Shown: positions 1-11,031, counted from the stretch's first letter. The stretch: 64,000 bases of DNA from Enterobacter sp. EA-1 (GCA_002886105.1 CP025776.1:4154001-4218000); one strand, 5' to 3'. Notes: generated by a model from the sequence alone, not told the origin. Numbers and translations: made by a program.

Positions 1-522
1 ACGGATGCCCGCATTGCGCGCCGCCTTTGAACAACGCGGTATTCGTTGCTGGGCGACGCCGGGTAACGAAGCGGACGATCTCGCCGCTACGCTGGCGGTA
101 AAAATGGCGCAGGCCGGGCAACAGGCGACCATCGTTTCCACCGACAAGGGGTACTGCCAGCTACTCTCACCGACAATTCGCATCCGCGACTATTTCCAGA
201 AACGCTGGCTGGATGCGCCCTTTATTGCGCAGGAGTATGGCGTCACGCCACAGCAGTTGCCGGATTATTGGGGGCTGGCGGGCATCAGCAGCTCGAAAGT
301 ACCGAGGGGGTCGCCGGGATTGGCCCGAAGAGTGCCACTCAGCTACTCACTGCCTTTCCGACTCTCGAAGCCCTGTATGACAATCTGCATGAGGTGCCGG
401 AGAAGTGGCGGCAGAAGTTGCAGGCACACAAAGAGATGGCGTTTATCTGCCGGGACGTGGCGCGGCTGCAAACCGATTTACAGCTGGATGGCAACCTGCA
501 ACAGCTGCGACTGACGCGTTAA
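1..522 (+). CDS. xni: Flap endonuclease Xni (5'-truncated by window edge, frameshifted)
   Basis: Only the C-terminal ~170 residues are here; the start lies before base 1. Xni (YgdG/ExoIX) is a 5'-nuclease-family enzyme that acts on 5' flaps, related to the N-terminal nuclease domain of DNA polymerase I and non-essential. Visible are the acidic metal-site stretch [10 protein letters not shown], the [12 protein letters not shown] block and the helix-hairpin-helix-like [10 protein letters not shown]. The protein ends QQLRLTR. The frame breaks near base 308: SSSKVP is read in one frame and [10 protein letters not shown] in another, at a spot where CCAGGGG is expected and CCGAGGGGG is read. In E. 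coli xni lies between sdaB and fucO, far from dnaQ, so this neighbourhood is unusual. Confidence 0.93.
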
Positions 523-546
523 CCGGGCCCACCCGGGTGGCGGGCC

Positions 547-1493
547 TTAGCGGATTATTGCCCTCTGAACGGATGATGTTTCGCAGTGTTCAGCAATATC
601 CACGGCGGCGGCAGATCCACACATCGTCATGGCTCTGCACATAATCAAGAAACCGCTGCAATGCGCGAAAACGCCCCGGTCGCCCCAGCAAACGGCAATG
701 CATGCCAATCGACATCATCTTTGGCGCGATTTCGCCCTCTTCATACAGCACATCAAAGCTGTCTTTCAGATAGGTGTAAAACTGCTCGGCGGTGTTGAAC
801 CCCCTGCGCGGTGGCAAAGCGCATATCATTGGCATCCAGCGTATAGGGAACGATCAGGTGCGGCTTGCCCGCCTCTGTCGTCCAGAACGGTAAATCATCG
901 CCGTAATAATCGCTGTCATAGAGAAAGTCCCCTTGCTCCACCACCAGCTTGCGGGTGTTCGGACTGTCGCGCCCGGTATACCAGCCAAGCGGCTTTTTGC
1001 CGAACAGGGCGTGCAGGATCTCAATGGCCTGCTGCATATGCTGACGCTCAGTCTGGATATCCAGATCCTGATAATGGATCCAGCGCCAGCCGTGACTAAC
1101 GACATCGTAATCGGCTTCTTTTTATTGCATCGACGATAGCCGGGTTACGCGCCAGCGCCATTGCCACGCCGAAGACCGTTAGCGGCAGACCGCGTTTCTG
1201 AAACTCCGGTGGATACGCCAGAAACCCGCGCGCGACCCATACTCATAGAGCGAATCCATCGACATATGACGCGCCGGGTAGCTGGCCGCACCAATAATGT
1301 CAGACAAAAACTGCTCCGAGCCGCTGTCGCCGTGCAGCACATGGTTTTCGCCGCCTTCTTCGAAATTGGGACAAACTGAACCGCAATACGCGCGCCACCC
1401 GTCAGGCAGAGGCGGTTTTCCCGCGTAACCGGCCATATCGCGCGGATAATCGGCGGTAAAGTGCCAGAAAGGTTTGTCCGTTGCTGATTGCAT
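547..1493 (-). CDS. hpxB: Allantoinase, polysaccharide-deacetylase (PuuE) type, frameshifted
   Basis: PuuE-type allantoinase, a NodB-fold enzyme hydrolysing allantoin to allantoate, the ring-opening step that lets purine nitrogen be used. Seen in order from the N-terminus: YPRDMAGYAGKPP, NFEEGGENHVLHGD, SLYEYGSRAGFW, a conserved SHGWRW, then YDSDYYGDDLPFW, and the C-terminal SIGMHCRLLGRPGR. About 315 codons, normal for the family. The ATG at 1493 has GAGG eight bases upstream. Frame changes are needed near 1190, 1120, 810 and 610; the last gives the probable stop at 547. Third gene of the hpxSAB operon after hpxA (32-base gap), convergent with xni. The symbol follows the Klebsiella hpx naming; the family call is firmer than the symbol. 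Confidence 0.82.
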
Positions 1494-1525
1494 ACTGATT
1501 TCGACCTCTTTATTCAGTGCCGCTT

Positions 1526-2262
1526 TCAGCAAAGCTGTTCGAAATATCCTGAAAGCGGCTTTTTTATTAGGATACGCGAGATCGCCGTATTTACTGGTGC
1601 CGAGCCCAAGTGCAAGAAGGGATTCCACCATCTTCACCGCTGCGGTGACGCCATCAATCACCGGAATACCCAGCTCCTGGGTTAGCGCCCCGCAAGATCG
1701 GCCATACCGCCACATCCCAGCACGATTGCGCCACTGTTATCCTCGCGTTTTTGCTTGTATACAACGCTCGCGTACCTTTTGTTGAGCAAGACCCGTGCCA
1801 TCTTCCAGCGCCAGCACCGGTAAATCGATCGCATGCAGCGCTGCGCAGTGGTGTTCAAAGCCATACTGGCGCAATAAATGGCGGGCAATAATCACCGTGC
1901 GCGGCAGCGTGGTGACGATCGAAAAGCGCGTCGCCACCAGCGTTGCCATATGCATTGCCGCTTCAGCGATGCCAACTACCGGGCCGGCGGCCAGCTCACG
2001 TGCTGCCAGCAGTCCCGGATCACCAAAACAGGCAATCACATGTCCCTGAGCGCCCTGCGCTTTGCCCTGTTTAATCTGCTCCAGCACCCCCAGCGCGGCG
2101 ATGGCTTCATCAAAATGCCCCTCGATAGATGCCACCCCTTGCGATGGACAGCTGGCAAGATGGTTGTCCCGACGACGCCACGTTGCGGGCCGCCATCGCA
2201 ATGGTGTGGGTCATCTCCGGGCTGGTATTAGGATTAATAACTTGTATACAAAATTCGCTCAT
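1526..2262 (-). CDS. hpxA: Allantoin/hydantoin racemase, Asp/Glu racemase family, frameshifted
   Basis: Member of the two-cysteine Asp/Glu/hydantoin racemase family. In purine catabolism it interconverts allantoin enantiomers so that the stereospecific allantoinase encoded next door can use all of it. The N-terminus reads CIQVINPNTSPEMT, typical of the family. The two catalytic cysteines appear as IACFGDPG and VLGCGGMADLAG. The ATG overlaps the hpxS stop (ATGA). A run of six A near 1562 shifts the C-terminus; with five A the protein ends KKPLSGYFEQLC at 1526. Other breaks lie near 2165, 1750 and 1695. Two copies of the palindrome TTGTATACAA lie inside this gene (2242-2251 and 1755-1764). Confidence 0.82.
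1755..1764. promoter_or_regulatory. TTGTATACAA palindrome inside hpxA
   Basis: Perfect 10-bp palindrome identical to the promoter copy at 3031-3040. It lies in the second half of hpxA. Possible auxiliary regulator site; function inferred only from identity. Confidence 0.4.
2242..2251. promoter_or_regulatory. TTGTATACAA palindrome at the start of hpxA
   Basis: Perfect palindrome covering codons 5-8 of hpxA, identical to the promoter copy. It could act as a downstream (roadblock or looping) operator. Inferred. Confidence 0.45.
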
Positions 2263-2974
2263 CGGTGTTCTCCGCTGGTGCCAAACAGGCGGGCAAAATC
2301 AGGCAACGTTTCACCGCTGCGTTCGAAACGCAAGCTGGAAACAATATGATCAAAGTGATGGGCCATGGCCTCACTCAGCGCGGGCAGTGCTTTTTTTACG
2401 CAGCAGCGCAATCAACTGGTCATGGTCATCGCAGCGGCACCCGCGCTGCCACGGCGCGCCCCAGGGCGGCAATCACCAGCGACGAACGCTGTGCAAGGGT
2501 GGTAATGTCGGTTACCTGCATTGCCGGAAATCGCCTGCAACTGGATATGAAAGCGGCCGAGTGGCGGATCGCCGCCGCGCCATCGTGGCACTGGTGCGCC
2601 TCTTCTTCCAGCGCGACAATCTTTTCCAGTCCTGCCAGATGCGGCGGCTGTAAATGTTCCAGTACCTGCGGCAGGTTGGCGCACTCAATCATTTTGCGGG
2701 TGGTGAAGATGGCCTTTGACTCTTCAACGCCCGGATGCGCTACAAATGCACCACGTCTGGGCGTCATGGTGATCATTTGCACTGTTGCAAGGCGCGTCAG
2801 CACCTTGCGGATCCCTGTGCGGCTCACCCCAAAGACCTCCGCCAGCGCCTCTTCCGGCAGCTTGCTGCCGGGCGGTAATTGATGTTCAACAATCGCGGTC
2901 ATCAACGACTGCCAGATGAAATTCTCTTTATCTTCCAGATCCGAAGGGGTCTGCAGCCCCATCTGATGATTCAT
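2259..2974 (-). CDS. hpxS: GntR-family transcriptional regulator of the allantoin cluster, frameshifted
   Basis: GntR-family DNA-binding protein. Residues ~15-75 form the winged helix (LPPGSKLPEEALAEVFGVSRTGIRKVLTRLATVQMI), followed by an alpha-helical FCD-type ligand domain. About 238 codons after repairing frames near 2560 and 2460; the C-terminus reads FARLFGTSGEHR and its TGA overlaps the hpxA start by 4 bases. In Klebsiella pneumoniae HpxS controls hpxSAB in response to allantoin together with NAC; here the same order S-A-B with a divergent permease gene is seen. Two TTGTATACA(A/T) palindromes 22 bp apart in the divergent promoter region are its likely sites. Confidence 0.78.
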
Positions 2975-3008
2975 GTTGACGTTCCTTTGTTACTTAGCCT
3001 TTCTATTT

Positions 3009-3040
3009 TTGTATACATCATTAATTTATTTTGTATACAA
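3009..3040. promoter_or_regulatory. Tandem HpxS-like operators in the hpxS/hpxC divergent promoter
   Basis: Two palindromes, TTGTATACAT (3009-3018) and TTGTATACAA (3031-3040), are centred 22 bp apart, about two helical turns. On the minus strand TTGTAT (3036-3031) and TGTATA, 17 bases apart, can serve as -35 and -10 of hpxSAB, so a bound regulator would cover the promoter. This matches the published tandem S1/S2 arrangement for HpxS of Klebsiella. A clear NAC site between them was not found. Confidence 0.65.
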
Positions 3041-3118
3041 AAAATTAAAACTGGCTGGTTAATGCAACGTGAACGTACAGACAACACGTCACTATCTGTA
3101 TGCAGAGGAGCAGAATCC

Positions 3119-4593
3119 ATGCCAAATGTTGAACCTAATTACGATGCACGTTACAGCCCACGCCTCACCAATGAGGATTTGGCCCCCACCCGCGACCAGA
3201 ACTGGAGCTGGTACAATATTTTCTCTTTCTGGATGTCCGATGTGCATAGCATGGGCGGGTATGTGGTTGCCGCCAGCTTCTTTGCCACTGGGTCTTGCAA
3301 GCTGGCAGGTCTTACTTTGCCTGCTGCTGGGAATTTGTATTGTGCAGTTGTGCGCAAACCTCGTTGCCAAGCCCAGCCAAATGGCGGGCGTACCGTATGC
3401 GGTGATTTGTCGCCGGGGCGTTTGGCGTCTTTGGCGCGAATATTCCGGCGGTGATCCGTGGACTTATCGCCTTTGCTGCACGGTATTCAGACCTACACCG
3501 GCCGCCAACGCTCTGATGCTGGTGCTCCTGAAGTTCTGGCCCGAACTTGCCCCGATGACAACCGGCCATTTTCTTGGTCTCTCTCACCTTGGCTGGGTCT
3601 GCTTCGGCATTATGTGGGTATTGCAGGCGCTGGTGTTCTGGCATGGAATGAGTGCGATCAAACGCTTTATTGATGTTGCCGGCCCGGCAGTGTATGTGGT
3701 GATGATGGCGCTGGCAGGCTGGATCCTCTACCAGACAGGCTTCGAGGGGGATCTCCTTTACGCTTGCCAGCAAACAACTGACCGCAGGAGAGCAAACCCG
3801 GCAGATGATCACCGCCACGGCATTGGTGGTCTCTTACTTCTCCGGCCCGCTGCTGAACTTTGGCGACTTCTCGCGCTATGGCAAAAGCATGCAGGAGATC
3901 CGCCGCGGCAACCGTTGGGGCCTGCCGTTCAACTTCCTGCTGTTCTCGATTGTGACCGTGGTGATCGTTTCCGGTACGCAGTCTCTGTTCGGCAAAATGA
4001 TCACCGATCCGATTGAGACCGTCAGCCATGTGGGCAACAGCCCGGCGATGGCAATTGGTCTGCTGACGATGATCACCGCCACTATCGGCATCAATATCGT
4101 GGCGAACTTCGTCTCCCCGGCGTTCGATTTTTCCAACTGTTCGCCGCAGAAAATCAGTTTCCGCGCTGGTGGCATGATTGCCGCCGTTGGCTCAGTGCTG
4201 TTGACGCCGTGGAACCTGTTCCAGTCACCGGAACTCATTCACTACACGCTGGATGTGCTGGGTGCGTTTATCGGACCGTTGTTTGGCATCCTGCTGGCGG
4301 ACTTTTATCTGATCAAACGCGGGAAGGTGTTTGTCGACGATCTGTTCAGCGTCTCACCGCAGGGACGTTACTGGTACAACAATGGTTTTAACCCGAAAGC
4401 GATTGCCGCACTGGTGCCTTCGGTGGCGGTTGGTCTGATTATCAGCTTTATTCCGGCGCTGCATGAAGTGGCCAACTTTAGCTGGTTTATCGGTGCGTTC
4501 ACGGGGGCGGGTTGCTATCGCTGGCTGGCACGCCATGAACGTGAAGACGTTAGCCACGGATTCAGTACACAGCGCGTGACGGCGAAAGAGTAA
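3119..4593 (+). CDS. hpxC: NCS1-family allantoin/purine permease, frameshifted
   Basis: Twelve-helix inner-membrane permease of the nucleobase:cation symporter-1 family, probably importing allantoin. The N-terminus reads RLTNEDLAPTRDQNWSWYNIFSFWMSDVHSMGGYV, a hallmark of NCS1 transporters; later come SGPLLNFGDFSRY and NIVANFVSPAFDFSN. About 490 codons, a normal length. The ATG at 3119 has GAGGAG eight bases upstream; an earlier in-frame start lacks this. Frames break near 3290, 3408, 3470, 3500 and 3750; the one at 3470 is at an expected GCCTGG read as GCTG. Divergent from hpxSAB, sharing the operator region. Substrate inferred from context. Confidence 0.8.
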
Positions 4594-4600
4594 AAACGAC

Positions 4601-4632
4601 GAAGGCCTGAATCATTGCTGATTCAGGCCTTC
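4601..4632. terminator. Perfect 14-bp stem, bidirectional terminator between hpxC and tRNA-Asp
   Basis: GAAGGCCTGAATCA, loop TTGC, then the exact reverse complement. On the minus strand a T-rich tract follows, so it ends the tRNA-Asp transcript; it also lies 7 bases after the hpxC stop. Confidence 0.8.
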
Positions 4633-4639
4633 TGAATAG

Positions 4640-4716
4640 TGGCGGAACGGACGGGACTCGAACCCGCGACCCCCTGCGTGACAGGCAGGTATTCTAACCG
4701 ACTGAACTACCGCTCC
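4640..4716 (-). tRNA. aspV: tRNA-Asp (GTC), copy 1
   Basis: 77 bases including encoded CCA, with all stems intact and anticodon GTC. Identical to copy 2 at 16554 except that copy 2 has one extra base in the T arm. Located after dnaQ as in E. coli aspV. Confidence 0.97.
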
Positions 4717-4850
4717 GCGTTGTGTTCCCTTCAGGAACGAGGCGCATATTACGGATTGCACCTGACGCCGTCAACGCTTTTTCCGGCGTTTTGAATCGTT
4801 TGCTGCAAAAATCGCCCGCAATAATGTTTTTGCAGAAATTACAATGTGAT

Positions 4851-5580
4851 TCAGCTGCGCCACAGGCAGCTTCCACCTTTTTCTGCACCAAATCGAGGCG
4901 GGATTCATGGGCCATCACCTCCTCATCACTGGCTAAAACAACCCGCAGCTTGCTTGCCTGACGTGCAACACGCTGGATCACGATTTCCCCGGTCTGCGAC
5001 TGCCCTTCGCCTTCCATCGAGAACTTCATCGATGTCTGGCCGCCGGTCATCATCAAATAGACATCAGCAAGGATTTGGGAGTCGAGTAACGCCCCGTGCA
5101 GCGTACGTTTACTGTTGTCGATTTCGTAACGCGAGCAGAGCGCATCAAGGCTGTTGCGCTTGCCAGGGAACATCTTACGCGCCAGCGCCAGCTATCGGTT
5201 ACTTTACAGAAGGTTTCCGTTTTCGGAATACCGCGATTCAGCTTGCTGAACTCGTAGTCCATAAAGCCGATATCAAACGATGCGTTATGGATCACCAGCT
5301 CCGCGCCGCGGATATAATCAATAAACTCATCGGCAATATCGCCAAACGTCGGCTTATCCAGCAGGAATTCGTCGGCGATGCCGTGAACGCCGAACGCTTC
5401 CGGATCCACCAGCCGGTCGGGCTTGAGGTAGATATGGAAATTGTTCCCGGTCAGGCGGCGGTTCACCACCTCTACCGCGCCGATTTCAATAATCTTGTGC
5501 CCTTCATAGTGGGCGCCGATCTGGTTCATACCGGTGGTTTCGGTATCGAGGACGATCTGTCGTGTAATTGCAGTGCTCAT
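4851..5580 (-). CDS. dnaQ: DNA polymerase III epsilon subunit (3'-5' proofreading exonuclease), frameshifted
   Basis: Epsilon proofreads newly made DNA and binds alpha (dnaE, also in this window) and theta in the Pol III core. ExoI motif DTETTG near residue 12, ExoII HNASFDIGFMD near 98, ExoIII HGALLDSQILADV near 162; a Q-rich linker and a C-terminal alpha-binding tail follow. Start MSTAITRQ at 5580 as in E. coli. Two lesions: near 5190 an expected AGCCTGG is read AGCTGG, and at 4878-4882 a run of six T is read as five. Repaired, the protein ends KKGGSCLWRA at 4851. Divergent from rnhA with 52 bases between, the conserved enterobacterial arrangement. Confidence 0.96.
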
Positions 5581-5632
5581 AGCGGCCATTTATGTCAGAC
5601 TTGTCGTTTTAAACACAGGAAGTCTACCAGAG

Positions 5633-6094
5633 ATGCTTAAACAGGTAGAAATTTTCACCGACGGATCTTGCCTTGGCAATCCAGCCCCGTGGCTACGGTG
5701 CGATTTTACGCTATCGCCAGCATGAGAGAACCTTCAGCGAAGGCTACCGTCTCACCACCAATAATCGCATGGAACTGATGGCGGCGATTGTGGCACTGGA
5801 AGGGTTAAAAGAGCATTGCGAAGTGGTGCTGAGTACGGACAGCCAGTACGTGCGCCGGGATCACCCAGTGGATCCACAACTGGAAAAAACGCGGCTGGAA
5901 AACCGCAGAAAAAAAGCCCGTGAAGAATGTCGATCTCTGGAAACGTCTGGATGCTGCACTCAGCCAGCATCAAATTCGCTGGGAGGGTCAAAGGTCATGC
6001 AGGTCACCCGGAAAACGAACGCTGCGATGAACTGGCGCGAAACGCGGCCATGAACCCCACTCAGGAAGATGTCGGCTATCAACCTGAGAGTTAA
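5633..6094 (+). CDS. rnhA: Ribonuclease HI, frameshifted
   Basis: Degrades RNA in RNA-DNA hybrids (R-loops, primers). The start [17 protein letters not shown] carries the first catalytic Asp (TDGS), [11 protein letters not shown] the Glu, LSTDSQYV the second Asp, and [15 protein letters not shown] the last. 154 codons, normal. Near 5682-5690 the expected CCAGGCCCCGGT is read CCAGCCCCGT, losing two G; further breaks near 5860, 5915 and 5995. The stop TAA (6092-6094) overlaps the stop of the convergent yafS. Shares a divergent promoter region with dnaQ. Confidence 0.95.
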
Positions 6095-6796
6095 GACTGG
6101 CGCGTTGCGCCAACCGGCTGACGAACCCGGGGTTTATTACGGCTCTGCTTCATCGGGTTAAGCGTTAAAGGGATGGTGCGTTTGCGCGACAATCAGTTGC
6201 ATACACCCCAGCGCCGGTAAGTGCGTGCTGAGCAACTTCCCTCCCTGTTTTGTCGGTGGCAGCACGCGAAAACCGCTATAATGTAAGACTTCGAAATTGA
6301 GCAGCGACAGCCAGTCGAGCTGGCGCATCAGGGTAAACATCCGGCTTCTGACTACCGGGTTGCGGCGAACAAACGGCACGGCTTTACATAGCCCAAGCAG
6401 GCTAATCGGGTTAAACCCGCTCATCACCAGCCAACCGTCGTCGATCAATACGCGGTCAACCTCCTGCAACAGGCGATGCGGATCGGTGCACCAAGGGAGT
6501 GTATGCGCCAGCAGGCAAGCATCCACCGATTTCTCCGCGAAGGGTAAATGCAGAGGGTCGGCTCTGACCTGAGCAGGCTCGCCGCTCAGTGACACGTTGA
6601 CCTGATGGGAAATAGCGCAACTTTCGACATTGATTTCCGCGCTGAGATTACCGATCTTAAGCAAATGAAATCCATACATTTTTGCCAGCCACGGTTTAAG
6701 TTCTCCCTCCAGCGCCTCACGATAATATGCGCCTTTGGGTAGCTCGCCCCAGCCTGCAGGTGCTACGAATGTTTGAGGAGTCCTTGCCGGTTTCAT
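6091..6796 (-). CDS. yafS: SAM-dependent methyltransferase-like protein YafS
   Basis: Class I methyltransferase-like protein of unknown substrate, the standard neighbour of gloB and rnhA. Reads without interruption through [48 protein letters not shown]-type residues (post-SAM-binding acidic motif) and [15 protein letters not shown]. The first ATG after a GTG is used (MKPARTPQ), matching E. coli. Near 6185 a loss in a GCGC repeat shifts the frame; with it repaired the tail reads [14 protein letters not shown] and stops at 6091 instead of 6158. Role not known. Confidence 0.9.
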
Positions 6797-6829
6797 CACA
6801 ACCTTCCGCTACGCTTTGAGAGGTAATTT

Positions 6830-7586
6830 ATGAATCTTAACAGTATTCCCGCGTTTCCAGGATAACTACATCTGGGTGCTGAACAACGATGACGGGCGTT
6901 GCCTGATTGTCGATCCGGTGCGAAGCCGCACCGGTACTGAGCGCCATTCAACAGCATAACTGGCAACCGGAAGCGATCCTGCTGACCCACCATCACAACG
7001 ACCACGTTGGCGGCGTGAAAGAACTGCGCCAGCATTTTCCTGACATAGTGGTATATGGGCCAGCAGAGACACAAGATAAGGAACGACCCGGATCGTCGCT
7101 GAAGGCGATACGGTTACAATTTTGGGCCATGAATTTTCTGTGTTCGCCACGCCGGGTCACACTTTAGGACATATCTGTTTCTTCAGTTTTCCTTATCTGT
7201 TTTGCGGAGACACGCTGTTTTCAGGTGGATGTGGAAGACTCTTCGAAGGGACGGCAAAGCAGATGTATCAATCCTTTTGCAAAATTAATGCACTTCCGGA
7301 TGATACGGTCATTTGTTGCGCACACGAATACACTTTAACAAATATGAAGTTTGCGGTGAGCATTCTTCCGCAGGATAGTGCACTTAACGAATACTATCGA
7401 AAAGTTAAGGAGTTACGTGCAAAAATCAAAATACACTCCCCGTAATTCTTAAAAAATGAACGGCGAATTAATTTATTTTTACGCACGGAAGATGCTGATT
7501 TAATTGAGATAATTAACAGAGAAACAAATTTGCAACACCCTGAGGAACGTTTTGCATGGTTAAGGTCAAAGAAAGATAACTTCTGA
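6830..7586 (+). CDS. gloB: Hydroxyacylglutathione hydrolase (glyoxalase II), frameshifted
   Basis: Hydrolyses S-D-lactoylglutathione to D-lactate and glutathione, the second step of methylglyoxal detoxification. Metallo-beta-lactamase fold: [10 protein letters not shown] gives the binuclear zinc ligands, [13 protein letters not shown] and [18 protein letters not shown] further ligands, and [13 protein letters not shown] the C-terminal part. 251 codons, as in E. coli. Frames break near 6852 (an extra T before CCAGG), 6918 (expected CCAGGTGAA), 7080 and 7428 (six A read as five). Divergent from yafS by 33 bases. Confidence 0.95.
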
Positions 7587-7660
7587 CATTTCCGGGTTGC
7601 CTTTTGAAAACTTCGCCGTTATGATCGCTCGTCTTTTAAGCAACTACTATTGACACACAC

Positions 7661-9026
7661 ATGAAGGCAAAAGCGATATTATTCGCCTCTGTCCTGCTCG
7701 TGGGGTGCCAGCCTCAAAACACGATGGCACGGTCCAACAGCACGCACAGAGCCTTTCTGCAGCTGGTCAAGGGAAGCAGGAAAGTTTACCAGTCAGGCGC
7801 GGTGGATGGACGATGGAACATTCGCCGCCCAAAGCAACAGTGACTTGTGGGCTTTCATTAGCGACGAGCTAAAGATGGGAATTCCGGAAAATGGCCGGAT
7901 TCGCGAACAGAAACTAAGGTACTTAAGCAATAAGAGCTATCTCCACGATGTAACTTTACGGGCAGAGCCGTATATGTACTGGATAGCAGGGCAAGTTAAA
8001 AAACGTAACATGCCCATGGAACTGGTACTACTACCCATAGTGGAGAGCGCTTTTAACCCACACGCGACGTCTGGCGCCAATGCCGCAGGCATTTGGCAGA
8101 TCATACCGAGCACCGGGCGTAATTATGGTTTAAAGCAGACACGCAGCTACGATGCGCGTCGTGATGTTGTGGCGTCGACTACCGCCGCCCTCGACATGAT
8201 GCAGCGTCTTAACCGTATGTTTGACGGCGACTGGTTATTAACCGTCGCCGCGTACAACAGCGGTGAAGGTCGCGTACTGAAGGCAATAAAAGCGAACAAA
8301 GCGCGGGGTAAACCCACGGACTTCTGGTCGCTCTCGTTGCCGCAGGAAACCCGGATTTACGTGCCAAAAATGCTGGCCCTGAGCGATATTCTCAAGAACA
8401 GCAAACGCTATGGCGTGAGTCTGCCAACACCAGACGAAAGCCGCTGGCGCGCGTCAGACTGAGCAGCCCGGTTGAGGTTGAACAGCTGGCGGAAATGGCG
8501 GGTATTTCAGTGAACAGGCTGAAAACCTTTAACGCAGGCGTTAAAGGCACAACGTTAGGTTCAGCAGGGCCACAGTACGTGATGGTGCCGCAGAAACATG
8601 CAGATCAGCTGCGTGAATCGCTGGCATCCGGCGAAATCGCCGCCGTACAACCGACGCTGGTCGCGGACAATACGCCGTTAACCAGTCGGAGTTACAAGGT
8701 TCGCTCAGGCGACACGCTTTCCGCTATCGCATCACGCCTTGGCGTGACCGCAAAGGATCTCCAGCAATGGAATAACCTTCGCGGGGCGAATCTGAAAGTG
8801 GGTCAGAACCTGACGGTTGGCGCAGGCAGCAGTGCACAGCGTCTTGCCAGCAACGGCGATAGCATTACCTATCGCGTGCGCAAAGGTGATTCGTTGTCCA
8901 GTATTGCAAAACGTCACGGCGTGAACATTAAAGATGTGATGCGCTGGAACAGCGATACTGACAATCTGCAGCCCCGGCGATCAACTGACGCTTTTCGTGA
9001 AGAACAGCGCCACGCCGGACTCCTGA
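7661..9026 (+). CDS. mltD: Membrane-bound lytic murein transglycosylase D, frameshifted
   Basis: Outer-membrane lipoprotein that cleaves peptidoglycan, forming 1,6-anhydromuramyl ends. The lipobox is LLVGC at residues ~12-16. The SLT domain carries the catalytic Glu in [22 protein letters not shown]. Two LysM repeats follow: [18 protein letters not shown] and [18 protein letters not shown]. About 455 codons, as expected. Frames break near 7815, 8450 and 8972; repaired, the end reads [12 protein letters not shown]. In E. coli yafE follows mltD; here yafD follows directly. Confidence 0.94.
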
Positions 9027-9039
9027 TATAAGCCAATAA

Positions 9040-9071
9040 AAAAAGCACCGATCCCCCGGTGCTTTTTTTTT
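9040..9071. terminator. Bidirectional terminator between mltD and yafD
   Basis: Stem GCACCG / CGGTGC flanked by an A run on the left and a run of ten or more T on the right, ending both convergent genes. Confidence 0.9.
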
Positions 9072-9088
9072 TCGCCCCTCGCCTGTCG

Positions 9089-9992
<904 letters not shown>

Positions 9993-10116
9993 TCAGTTAA
10001 GGTGAGTAAGTACTTAATAACTTTTTCGCCCACAGGCGGCATGGCATCACAGCAGGCAACATGATTTAATAGCAAAGGAATGAATAATATCGCTGAAATA
10101 TTGCTACAGAGGCAAA

Positions 10117-11002
10117 ATGAAAACGACTTCGGAAGAACTCGCGATCTTTGTCGCGGTTGTCGAAAGTGGCAGCTTCAGCCGGCAGCGGAACGCCCGGGCA
10201 GGCAAATTCGGCGATCAGCCGCGCAGTCAAAAGCTGGAGAACAAGCTCGGTGTAAACCTGCTTAATCGCACCACCCGTCAGCTCAGCCTGACAGAAGAAG
10301 GCGAACGCTATTTCCGTCGTGTGCAAAATGTTTTGCAGGAGATGGCGGCGGCGGAAACGGAAGTGATGGAAACCACATCCATTCCACGCGGTACACTACG
10401 AATTGATGCTGCAACTCCCGTGGTGTTGCATTTCCTGATGCCGCTGATTAAACCCTTCCGCGAACGCTATCCCGGAATTAACCTCTCGCTGGTCTCCAGC
10501 GAAACGTTTATCAATCTGATTGAACGCAAAGTCGATGTTGCGATCCGGGTGGGCAAACTCACCGACTCAAGCCTGCGCGCCCGGCCTTTGTTCAAAAGCT
10601 ACCGTAAAATTATTGCCTCACCCGAATATATTGCCCGTTACGGCGTGCCGGAATCCGTAGACGCGCTGAGCGGTCACACCTGCCTTGGATTTACCGAACC
10701 GGCCTCGCTTAACACCGGCCTGTCGCCTCAGCGGATGGTCAACTGTACGAGGTGACACCGGATATTTCGTCCAACAGCGGAGAGACGCTCAAACATCTGT
10801 GCCTGAGTGGCAATGGCATCGCCAGTTTATCGGACTATATGATCGACAAAGAGTTGGCCAGCGGGGAGCTGGTGGAGGTGCTGGCGGATAAACGCCTGCC
10901 GGTAGAGATGCCCTTCAGCGCGGTGTATTACAGCGACCGGGCGGTCAGCACACGTATTCGCGCCTTTATCGATTTTATCAGCGAGCATGTGCGCGACAGT
11001 AA
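10117..11002 (+). CDS. yafC: LysR-family regulator YafC, frameshifted
   Basis: LysR-type regulator with an N-terminal winged helix ([17 protein letters not shown]) and a C-terminal co-inducer domain ([59 protein letters not shown]). Target genes unknown; it is the usual neighbour of dkgB. Frames break near 10190-10220, 10720 and 10745. As read, the last frame runs on to 11066, past the dkgB stop; one missing G near 10992 would end the gene at TAA 11000-11002, directly before a hairpin, and I prefer that end. Confidence 0.9.
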
Positions 11003-11026
11003 CGGAGCAAACGCTCCTGCTGTTTT
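11003..11026 (+). terminator. Hairpin terminator after yafC
   Basis: GGAGC-AAAC-GCTCC followed by TGCTGTTTTA, immediately after the likely yafC stop. Short stem, moderate strength. Confidence 0.5.
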
Positions 11027-11031
11027 ATGCC

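Noticed and set aside
629-1099. 156-codon plus-strand frame
   Set aside because: Antisense to hpxB; the minus strand carries the conserved PuuE motifs.
3019-3030. NAC site between the two HpxS-like operators
   Set aside because: The consensus ATA-N6-TnGTAT does not fit exactly on either strand.
4846-5640. 264-codon plus-strand frame
   Set aside because: Antisense to dnaQ, whose exonuclease motifs are clear.
8693-8990. Repeated protein segments resembling a tandem array
   Set aside because: These are the two LysM domains of MltD.
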